Assembly: GCA_036571765.1 (NCBI GenBank)
Contig: BROE01000011.1
Span: forward strand, 7,288,789-7,352,788
DNA: 64,000 nucleotides
Direction of reading: 5' to 3'
Origin: Plecoglossus altivelis
Taxonomy: Eukaryota; Chordata; Actinopteri; Osmeriformes; Plecoglossidae
Shown here: one piece after another, positions 56,416 to 64,000 of the stretch
Layout of the letters: the number at the start of each line of letters is the position of its first letter
Numbering within the stretch: position 1 is the first letter of the stretch
The notes under the pieces: generated by a model
What the model was told of the DNA's origin: nothing
Database searches by the model: none
What the model saw: only the letters and a program-made list of their open reading frames with translations
Made by a program: the position numbers and the translations under genes

Positions 56416-57601
56416 CTGGTGGAAGAGAGGGTGGGTGAACAATTGGTTAGTTGTAATGTGTGTGTGGTGGGTGTGCGGTGGGTATGGGGTGTGTATGTGT
56501 GGGAGGGGGGCACAGACGCACTTGCTGAGCCATTGGAACTGCTCTGGTTTGTCAGCACAGCCGTAGTCTGTGGTCCAGGCGTGTCCAATGGTGAACTTGT
56601 GGAACTTGAGCATGTCCATCACTCCCACCTCAGCGACAGCGCAGCCAAACAGGTCTGGACGCTGGTTCACACATGCAGCTAACAGAGAAGGAGGGAAGAA
56701 GGGGGAGAAAAAGAGAGGGAGGGAGAGGGAGGACGAGGGAGAGATCATTCAAAGAAAAACTTTAATAGAAAGGATACTGTGTAACTCACCAGCATTTAAC
56801 AAATCAATTCAGGCCATACACACACATGAATGACTAATTCATGCTGCCTAGGCGCACATAAATGACTAATTCAAGATGCCAGCACACACACACATTTAAA
56901 ACATGATTGCCTTCACTCTATTTGCAATCACTCCTAAATAGCCTTTATCACTGTAAAGAAGTACTCTGCAGATAGAACAGTAGAATGGCATATGGCTGGC
57001 AGTATTTCCAAATGATGTGGCTAACTACTGTTTAATGTGCGTTTTAATTCGTGAATTAATTGAAGCTAAGTAGCTGGATGGATTTGACATTAGCCATTAT
57101 GCTGACGATGGAACAAATGAAAGGAAATAATGCTGTTCTGATGGCAGTGGCTGGGGGTCCATTTAGAAGAATCATGTTCAAATGTAAGGGCCTGATTACC
57201 TTTGTGATAACTGAATTAATGTCCGCCAGATATCACACACACACACACACACACTCACACACACACACACACACACACTCGTCTGTACCAACAAGTAGGC
57301 CGCCGTTGGAGGCTCCGTTGATGGTGATGAGGCTGGAGGTGGTGAACTTCTCCTGGATCAGATACTCAGCAGCACACTGGAAGTCATCAAAGCAGGTCTG
57401 CTTGTTTCCAAGAGTACCAGCTACAGTCATTACAGACACACACACACACACACACACATACCAACACACACACAGATAAGTCAAGATAGTAGTTTGTATG
57501 TTATTGTGATATACAGGTTTCAATTGTCACACTGCTTAAGGCCTGTGTGTGTATACATATGTGTACTCTGTGTGTGTGTCTATACATATGTGTACTATCT
57601 G

Positions 57602-57641
<40 letters not shown>

Positions 57642-57672
57642 GGTGTCGGTGTGGGTGTGGGTCTGGGTCTGG

Positions 57673-57706
<34 letters not shown>

Positions 57707-60700
57707 CTATACATAGGTGTACTGTCTGTGTGTGTGTTGTGTCTTATATATATATATGTGCACTGTCTGTGTGTGTATACATATGTGTACTATATGTGTG
57801 TGTATACATAATTGTACTGTCTGTGTGTGTGTATACATATGTGTGCTGTCTATGTGTGTGTGTGTGTGTGTATACATATGTGTACTGTGTGTGTGTGCAC
57901 CTTTGTGCCAGTCCAGGCCATATTCCCCTCCTCCTCTGATGTTGGCCACAGCCAGGATTCCTCCCAGGTGTCTAACATATATCAGATAGGCAACACTGGA
58001 GAAAGAGAGACAAAGACATAGAGAACAAGAGAGAGGGAAAAAGAGAGTGAGCAACAGGGAGTGACAGAAAAAGAGAAGTATAATCACACATCAGCCTGCA
58101 CACATAACCAGACAGACAGACAGACAGACAGACAGACCGACAGACAGACTGACTGACTGACTGACAGATGTACTGTAGCGATGTTCCTCACTTGTAGTGT
58201 GGTTGGACAGAGTTCTCAAAGCCTCCGTATCCATACAGGAAGACTGGATGTGTTCCGTCCTTCTTCAAGCCCCTGGCGTGAACCAGGAACATGGGGATCT
58301 TAGTTCCGTCCTTGCTTGGATAAAACACCTGGCACAGCAGAAGGAGCTCTCAAGTCTGGAAGTCTGACATAGAACGCTCAAAGCCAAGTCTGCTCATTCC
58401 AACCCTACAATCTGGTTGGAGTCCCTGAACCCTGACCCTTGACCTCAAACCTGATTGGTCTCATAGTCCTCCTGTTGGACTCCCTTCACCTCCACCTGTC
58501 TGAAGATGGAGGGCTCTGGGTTCTCTTGGCTCAGGTCGCAGTGGTAGATGATACCTGGAGAGAGAAGACAGCAGCATTAGCGTGTGCAAGTGTATGTGTG
58601 TATGTGAGCGTGTGTGTATGTGTGTGTGTCTCACCTGGGGTGGTGAAGGAGATGAACTTATAGAAGAATTCAGAGTGTTTCTTCTTGCAGCTGAGACCAG
58701 CTATAGTGCCCACGTCAAGAGGCAGATCTCTAATCCAGCGGCCGCTCGACAGCTCATACAGCTGCAGGATGTCCTTCACGTCATGCACGTAGTTCACCAG
58801 CAGGTGACGCTGGTTCACACACGCCACAAAGCCTGCGGTGTGCAGGGAGACGTGAGGGTGTTTAGTGAACATTCCCAAATGGCCTCTAGGTGGCATCCTG
58901 GTCCTAACATGTACTGTACTTCTTGGTAAATATTTGCTTTTGAAGATGGCCTTTGATACTTGTAAACACTTTCTGGGAAATAGGCTCTGAGGGAATTTAG
59001 TGAAGTTATTTAATTACATAACAGTTAGAATTTAGTCAAGAAACTCATTGAAACTCAGAACAAGAATCTCAATGCATTGAAACTCAGAACAAGAATCTCA
59101 ATGCATTGACAAAATTATGAAAAATATCCAGTAGAATAAGGTCTCTGTATTTCTACCCCAATTTGAAGCAACATTTAGTATGTGCAAAGTAAAATGTCAA
59201 TTGTTCAGTCATGGTAATTTCCTGCATGGCTCACTGAATACTTTGCTACACAACAGTCAGTTCAGTTAAGTTCAGACTTTGGGAAACAACTGAACCACAC
59301 AAACGTCTTTTAATCGTACGTACAGAACTACATTTCTGCTTTTTAATGTGCACATCCCTGATTAGTCCTGTGTGTGCGTATACGTGTGTTTGAGTGTTAC
59401 CGTTGCCATGAAACTTGACGTTTCTGGGAGATAACACTTCCTCATGTAATTACTTAATGCTGAAGTTTCGCTTTTTTCTCTCACCCTGACGAAAGTAGTC
59501 TTGACCAAAAGAGAAAGGTTCCCCTTTAGTTGCGCTACAGTGTGGTACGATACCCAAATCAGCATCTCTTCAATAGTGACATTCATTTGCTAATCTGTAC
59601 ATTTTGGACTAGCCCCTGACCACAAAAATCCCAAACGCAGAACCAGGGAATTCCTCTCTGGCTTCCCGCTCAAGGTGATCTCATTTACATCCAGTGACAC
59701 ACTCATACATCACCACAAACTATCATCCTTTCCCAGCCACTGACTGTGCCAGAAAACCTTGATCTTGCAGAACCTGTTTCTCTACCTGCCCGGAGAGATA
59801 GGGGCTTTTGGTGTGTGAAGCCCTCCAGCAGGACCTCATAGCATCCCTACCCAGGACATCCTTGTCGTGCTGGGGCAGAAGCGTGGTCCACTGGCTCTGC
59901 TCTGGGTTCTCCAGGTCCACGTTGATGACGCGGTACCGAGGGGCATCCAGGTTGGTCCTGAATGTGAACACACTGCCCTCGTTGGTGATGTAGGAGTATT
60001 GCGCCTCAAAGGTGGGCACCAGCTTCACCCAGGGCAGCAGGCCTGGGAGACAGAGGGAAGAGATTGGATCACGTACAAGACAGAAAGACAGGAGGAATAT
60101 GATGCAGGCTGAGATTTCGGGACAGGGATGTGGGCAGGCATACCCTATGTAGGGGAACCCTGGCTTGAGTTTCTGAAGTGATTCTGAGTAAAGCAAAAGT
60201 CATTCTGGTGCTTTTTTTCTGTGGTACATTTGGTATTTGGGTGGGGGGGCAGAAGAGGTGTTCACCTGTGATGCCATTAGTCAGCTTGTGCAGGTCACAG
60301 TACCACAGCTGGTTGACTGGCTCACAGCCCTCTGTGATGGACAGAACCACGTACCTGCCATCATCTGACACCTGGAGAGGGATGGAGGGAGAGATGGATG
60401 AAGAAATGGAGAGAAGGAGGGAAAGTGAATGAAAGGGAGTAAGAAAACTAGAGATTTTCAAGCTCATCATGCTGCCTGTGCAACCCGACGTGTCTTTTGA
60501 AATTAGACAGACAATATTGTTCTTGCCAACCAAATCATCAAGTCCAACCATCTCCACTCACCGTCACAGAGCTGTGCCACTTAGGGTGGTCAAGGAACTC
60601 TGCCACCAGGATGTCCTCTGATTGGCTGGTGCCAATCACATGGTAGTAGAGCTTTTGGTTGATGTTGGATGTGGTTTCTGTCCCTGTGGTTAAATAGAGA

Positions 60701-61265
60701 AAGCTGATTGGCTGCACAGTTTGTATGTGGGTGAAAGGAAACGTGTGCATGAGAAATGATCATTAAAATGTTCTCACTTCCTCTGTCTTTCATGCTCCAC
60801 TTTTTGTTCTCAACTCGGCTTAGAATGTATGTATGTGTGTGTATGTGCAGGTGCGCATATGTATGTTTTGCAAATTTGTATCCGTCAGTTTTGACTCTGT
60901 TTGCATCAGGGCAGAAGCATGTTACTTGCACGTTTGCGTGAGTGTTCACAGCAGGGTGACTGAATGTGCGTCTCTGACCATCAGCCTTGCCGTCCAAACG
61001 AGGGTAGCAGTTGTAGAAGACACCGCGTGCGTCATGCGTCCAGGCCAGGCAACTGAACTTGACCCGCTCCAGGACGTCTGGCAGCGTTACAAGGTCGTTG
61101 ACCCGCAGGAAACGCACCATCACCCAGTCGGAGCCGCTGGTGCTCAGGCCGTAGGCGAAGTACTCACACTCCTCTGACAGACGACCCACTGGGGGAAGGG
61201 GGGGGGAGAGGACGTTACATACACTACTGACAAACTTCCAGTGTGTGTGGATGTGTGTGGATGTG

Positions 61266-61310
<45 letters not shown>

Positions 61311-62359
61311 ATGTGTGTGTGGCGGAGCAGGGGGGAGGTGGTGGTTGAGTGAGGCTTACTCTTCAGAGCCACGGTTCCATCCTCTGACAGGGTGTTGGGG
61401 TCAAAGAACACTGAGGCGGGACTGTTAAGAGAGTCTTGGACGTATAGCACGTCCTGGTTCTGCAGGCCCTGGTTGTGGAAGTAGAAGTACCTGGGAAAAC
61501 AAGCAGGGCAACATTATTTGACTAACCGTTACTGTTCTGTACTGTTCTCTGCTGTCCTCTAGCCCACTGTCCTCTGGTCTCTCCTGGACTTGCTTCCCAC
61601 CTGTCTCCTCTCTTATAAGGGCAGCTGTATTTGGGATAGTTGTACAGCTCGGTGAGTCTCTGATGAAACTGAGATCTGATGGCGCACTGCTCCAGGTAAG
61701 GCATAGTCAACTTGTTCTGCTCCTCCACAAAGGTCTAACGACACACACATACACACACAAATACACACACGCATATTGGTATCTCCATTCTAGAAAATAA
61801 TGAATATGAAATCCTTGCATGAACAGTGTGCAGCCTTGGTGTCTTGGTCTCACCTTGGTCTCTTCACTGTCAGTGTCCTCCAGCCAGGCATAAGGGTCAG
61901 GTACCTTGACCCCATGGTAGACATCAACCTGATGGATACAGGTAGGCTACGTATGAAAACGATACTATGATCTCACACGCACGTGTTTCACTAACGAACA
62001 CGAATACCTAGACATACACACACAATTTTATGACTCACGCACTACCTATGGATAAATGAAAGTAGTTCTTTGGGTGTATTTGCTGGAAACCAGAGTCACA
62101 TGGAATCTTTGAAGTACAGGATCTAGTGATCATGTCGGCCAGGACACAAATGGTTAATTTCTCTTTATGAGAAACCATATTTCGGGACAGAAAGACTTTT
62201 CGACAGTCTGTTGTTATGCCCTGGCCTACAGCTCACTTCCTGGTTCTGTGCCTGCCCCTTTAAGATGGAAGGGGCGAGAAAGAGAGAGAGAGAGCCCAAT
62301 GGCAATTTGACACCGACCTTACTCTCATCCCTTCTAGCTGCTGGGTATTTGAATTCCAT
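56121..62359 (-). CDS. prep: Prolyl endopeptidase, complete, 15 coding exons
   Basis: Join on the minus strand of 62318-62359, 61854-61928, 61601-61734, 61360-61490, 60979-61188, 60562-60683, 60266-60371, 59851-60042, 58635-58832, 58451-58554, 58192-58328, 57901-57995, 57289-57420, 56522-56678 and 56121-56415. The sum is 2130 bp, 709 codons plus TGA; the human protein is 710 residues. This S9A serine peptidase cleaves short peptides after proline, mostly in the cytosol. An N-terminal helix segment and the C-terminal alpha/beta-hydrolase domain (from about residue 427) enclose a seven-bladed beta-propeller (about 73-426). The triad is Ser553 (NGASNGG), Asp640 (DHDDRV) and His679 (SGHGAGK). All phases agree, every intron is GT-AG, and no break is seen. 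The ATG was chosen because MEFKYPAARRDESK aligns with the family's N terminus. Confidence 0.96.
56522..56678 (-). CDS. prep: prep exon 14
   Basis: This exon encodes AACVNQRPDLFGCAVAEVGV, MDMLKFHKFTIGHAWTTDYG and CADKPEQFQWLS. NQRPDLFG and DMLKFHKxTIGHAWxxDYG are conserved in the catalytic domain. Confidence 0.96.
56679..57288 (-). other. prep intron 13
   Basis: This 610-bp intron has a CA run next to the donor (57234-57279, plus-strand sense) and otherwise ordinary AT-rich sequence, with a GA patch at 56690-56745. No coding signal was seen. Confidence 0.85.
57289..57420 (-). CDS. prep: prep exon 13: nucleophile Ser
   Basis: This exon encodes AGTLGNKQTCFDDFQCAAEY, LIQEKFTTSSLITINGASNG and GLLV. 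The nucleophile elbow reads GASNGG with Ser553; the usual S9A motif is GGSNGG, so one Gly is Ala. The donor gtacag is followed by a GT run in the sense strand. Confidence 0.95.
57421..57900 (-). repeat. prep intron 12, long compound GT/ATAC microsatellite
   Basis: Nearly the whole intron from 57540 to 57900 is GT repeat, in plus-strand sense, with interspersed tatacatatgtgtact units. It is CA repeat in the sense of prep transcription. A shorter CA run lies at 57436-57475. Confidence 0.92.
57901..57995 (-). CDS. prep: prep exon 12
   Basis: This 95-bp exon encodes VAYLIYVRHLGGILAVANIR and GGGEYGLDWHK. ANIRGGGEYGxxWHK is a family signature. The donor (G then gtgcacacac) abuts a long CA/GT microsatellite. 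Confidence 0.95.
58192..58328 (-). CDS. prep: prep exon 11: start of catalytic domain
   Basis: This exon encodes VFYPSKDGTKIPMFLVHARG, LKKDGTHPVFLYGYGGFENS and VQPHYN. FYPSKDGTKIPMF and LYGYGGF are hallmarks of the S9A hydrolase domain; the GYGGF loop helps form the oxyanion region. Confidence 0.95.
58451..58554 (-). CDS. prep: prep exon 10
   Basis: This exon encodes GIIYHCDLSQENPEPSIFRQ and VEVKGVQQEDYETNQ. GIIYHCDL marks the end of the propeller before the catalytic domain. Confidence 0.94.
58635..58832 (-). CDS. prep: prep exon 9
   Basis: This exon encodes GFVACVNQRHLLVNYVHDVK, DILQLYELSSGRWIRDLPLD and VGTIAGLSCKKKHSEFFYKF, then ISFTTP. It covers the last propeller blades. The donor gtgaga is followed by a GT/CA run. 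Confidence 0.95.
58833..59850 (-). other. prep intron 8 (1.0 kb)
   Basis: This is largely unique, AT-rich sequence with few simple repeats. A short direct repeat of about 35 bases with the core gaaactcagaacaagaatct lies at about 59045-59105. No exon was recognised. Confidence 0.8.
59851..60042 (-). CDS. prep: prep exon 8
   Basis: This exon encodes GLLPWVKLVPTFEAQYSYIT, NEGSVFTFRTNLDAPRYRVI and NVDLENPEQSQWTTLLPQHD, then KDVL. It contains the propeller motif TNEGxVFTFxTNxxxPxYRVINxD. Confidence 0.95.
60266..60371 (-). CDS. prep: prep exon 7
   Basis: This exon encodes VSDDGRYVVLSITEGCEPVN, QLWYCDLHKLTNGIT and a split Gly. It matches the SDDGRYVxLSIxEGCxPVNxLWYCDL propeller segment of the family. 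Confidence 0.95.
60562..60683 (-). CDS. prep: prep exon 6
   Basis: This exon encodes GTETTSNINQKLYYHVIGTS, QSEDILVAEFLDHPKWHSSV and T. The propeller motif QKLYYHVxGTxQSEDILxAEF is present. The donor is gtgagt. Confidence 0.95.
60684..60978 (-). other. prep intron 5
   Basis: This 295-bp intron is unique sequence with a short GT-rich patch (60830-60850, plus-strand sense). The donor is gtcaga. No coding signal is apparent. Confidence 0.85.
60979..61188 (-). CDS. prep: prep exon 5
   Basis: This exon encodes GRLSEECEYFAYGLSTSGSD, WVMVRFLRVNDLVTLPDVLE and RVKFSCLAWTHDARGVFYNC, then YPRLDGKADG. The motifs YFAYGLSxSGSDW and VKFSxxAWTHD identify the propeller. The preceding 171-bp intron contains a (GT)n array in plus-strand sense. 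Confidence 0.95.
61265..61312. repeat. GT microsatellite in prep intron 4
   Basis: (GT)n on the plus strand, flanked by gtgtggatgtgtg repeats. Confidence 0.94.
61360..61490 (-). CDS. prep: prep exon 4
   Basis: This exon encodes YFYFHNQGLQNQDVLYVQDS, LNSPASVFFDPNTLSEDGTV and ALK. It is the first propeller blade region, with the family motif YFYxxNxGLQNQxVLYVQ. The donor is gtaagc. Confidence 0.95.
61601..61734 (-). CDS. prep: prep exon 3
   Basis: This exon encodes TFVEEQNKLTMPYLEQCAIR, SQFHQRLTELYNYPKYSCPY and KRGDR. FVExQN and YPKYSCPxKRG are typical of the region entering the propeller domain. Confidence 0.95.
61854..61928 (-). CDS. prep: prep exon 2
   Basis: This 75-bp exon encodes VDVYHGVKVPDPYAWLEDTD and SEETK. 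YHG-K-DPYxWLED is the hallmark N-terminal motif of S9 prolyl oligopeptidases. It is in phase 0 at both ends, with donor gtgaga. Confidence 0.95.
61929..62317 (-). other. prep intron 1
   Basis: This 389-bp intron contains a short GA run (62278-62293) and otherwise unique sequence. No other coding signal was seen. Confidence 0.85.
62318..62359 (-). CDS. prep: prep exon 1 with start codon
   Basis: This 42-bp exon encodes MEFKYPAARRDESK. It resembles the family N terminus, in which a YPxxxRDE motif opens the protein. The start context gacATGG has a purine at -3 and G at +4. The donor is gtcggt. Joining to the next exon gives RDESKVDVYHG, the same spacing as the human protein. The exon is too short for open-frame tracks. 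Confidence 0.9.
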
Positions 62360-62930
62360 GTCAATGTCTTCAGAATCTATTTGCCTCCCAGACTGAGTCC
62401 GTCCGTCTGTCTCTATATGTTTTGTATCGGTTTTTCTGTCCGTCTGTCTGTCCCGGTTCAGCGTTTGAGTCAGCACCTGAGCGTCAGAACTGAAAGTGAA
62501 ATCATGTTACTCTCTCATGCACTCACTCTCTCTAAACACAGCCGTTTCTCCTGCTCTTGGCAGGAAGTGACATCATCCATTTACTTTGGCAGGTCATGGC
62601 ATTGTGGGAGGATCGAGGGACAGCAATAGAGGGTGTGTGAATCTGTACATGCATCCGTGTGGTCCCGGAAGATGTTTTTCATTACCATTATTATTTTGGT
62701 TTTCGGTTATAGAATGGAGAGTGTGTATCAAATAAAGAGAATGTGAAGTCTGGCCAGAAAGAATACCTGGAAATCATTTGAAATCGTTTGTCATCCATTG
62801 CATTGCAATTCCAATGTGGCAATGTTTCATCATGTCCTCACTTCACTGTGCTCATGCAGTGTCATTTTCCCGAAAAACTAATTGTAATTAAATTGACTTG
62901 TTGTTTCGCAACCTTGTACAATCCGTTTTT
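62360..62930 (-). other. Region upstream of prep ATG
   Basis: Expected to hold the prep 5' UTR and promoter. Visible are mixed unique sequence and a TCTGTCCGT-type patch (62399-62455). No TATA box or strong CpG island stands out. Transcription start is unknown. Confidence 0.4.
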
Positions 62931-63725
62931 GTGCACGTGGTTGTCTAAGACGAGTATGAATAAGTGTGCTGCTGTCCTGACTGCTTCTTACGTCAGCTCC
63001 TTTATAGCCTCAAGGACCAAACTGTGAATTCACACCTGCCATCCGGTGGGGTTCTTTCGTCCCACCTGCCCCCCTCCCTGCCCCCCTCCTGTCCACCTCC
63101 CTGTCCCACTCCTGTCCACCACCCTGTCCCCCTCCTGCCCCCTCCTGCCCCCCTCCCTGTCCTCCTCCTGCCCCCCTCCCTGTCCCCCTTCTGTCCACCT
63201 CCCTGCCCCCTCCTGTTCACCTCCCTACCCCCTCCTGCCCCCCTCCCTAAATCCGTCTGTGTGATGACAAACGATTAAGGTTGATCATGTAAAGACGATA
63301 ACGAAAATAAACTTGAATGCTTCCGAGTCTGACATACTCTATAACGTATCAATGCAATCCTTTAAGAGTGCCCAAGAACCAAACTGTGAAAATACGTACA
63401 CCTATGACCGATCACTGACGGGGGTTTCTTTCGTCTCACCTGCCCCCTCCCTGCCTCCCCTCCTGTCACCTCCCTGTCCCACTCCTGTTCCACCACCGCT
63501 GTCCCCTCGCTGCCCCTCCTGCCGCTCCCTGCGCTGTCCTCCTTCCTGTCCCCCTCCTGTCCCCGGCTTCTGTCCACCTCCCTCGCCCCCTCCCTGGGGT
63601 TCAGCACGGTCCCTACCCCCTCCTGCCCCCTCCCTATCCCCCCTGCCCCCTCCCTACCCCCTCCTGCCCCCTCCGTACCCCTCCTGCTCCCCTCCCTTCC
63701 CCCCTTCCCCTCCCTGTCCTCTGGC
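62930..63725. repeat. Duplicated C-rich block, clean and noisy copies
   Basis: Copy one (about 62940-63260) and copy two (about 63310-63725) share the order of unique flank, aaccaaactgtgaa, ttctttcgtc-cacctgcccc and a cctgcccccctccctgtcc minisatellite. Copy two differs by many scattered substitutions and small indels. No coding value. Confidence 0.75.
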
Positions 63726-64000
63726 AACAGGAAGTTATGTAAAGTGTTGGCTTGTCAATAATTATTTAACAAATCCATTGTCATAAGACATATTTGAGAC
63801 AGCTATCAACATGAACTCAAAAAGACAGTTTCATTTCAATAACAAAAAGACCAATGAATAGTTTCAACACTTTCCTTTTGATTCACCGCAAGCCTTGAGA
63901 ATGTGTGTGTTTATGCCAGAAGGACAGGCAGGTACTGCCACAGTAGTAGGCAGGTCACCTTAATGCAGTTGAAGAGGAAGAGAAAAAGACAGATCAGTCA
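63726..64000. other. Unique sequence at right window edge
   Basis: AT-rich unique DNA with no recognised gene or repeat. Confidence 0.5.

Overview
This window is vertebrate nuclear DNA, most likely from a ray-finned fish. Two multi-exon genes with GT-AG introns sit in a background saturated with CA/GT and CT/GA microsatellites and minisatellites. The two proteins read most like fish orthologues. The species cannot be named from the sequence.

Gene 1 (+ strand, 22700-50844) is the 3' part of an Eph receptor, best matched by EPHA10. Fourteen exons join in one frame (746 codons plus stop). They cover the end of the cysteine-rich region, two fibronectin III domains, a transmembrane helix, the juxtamembrane segment, a degenerate tyrosine kinase domain, a SAM domain and a C-terminal PDZ-type tail (GVQV). 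The kinase lacks the HRD Asp (HRR), the catalytic-loop Asn (Lys) and the DFG Asp (GFR), but keeps the VAIK Lys and the helix-C Glu. The second FNIII domain carries a Ser/Pro-rich insertion with an 11-Ser run. Exons for the signal peptide and ephrin-binding domain are not seen in the first 22.7 kb.

Gene 2 (- strand, 62359-56121) is a complete prolyl endopeptidase (prep): 15 coding exons, 709 codons, catalytic triad Ser553/Asp640/His679. The two genes converge, with about 5.3 kb between their stop codons.

Layout: 1-6 kb holds an inverted duplication and a noisy, repeat-poor stretch that looks like poorly corrected sequence. 6-22.7 kb is non-coding, with simple repeats, a 186-bp tandem duplication, an 88-bp tandem duplication, minisatellites, a long hairpin and several AT-rich islands resembling conserved non-coding elements. 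22.7-50.8 kb is epha10. 50.8-56.1 kb is the epha10 3' UTR and intergenic DNA. 56.1-62.4 kb is prep. 62.4-64 kb is prep upstream DNA with another noisy duplicated block.

I found no prokaryote-type system, CRISPR array, intact transposon or RNA gene. The most interesting points are the EphA10 pseudokinase state with its poly-Ser insertion, microsatellites abutting splice sites, candidate regulatory islands, and several places where clean and noisy duplicate copies suggest assembly artefacts.
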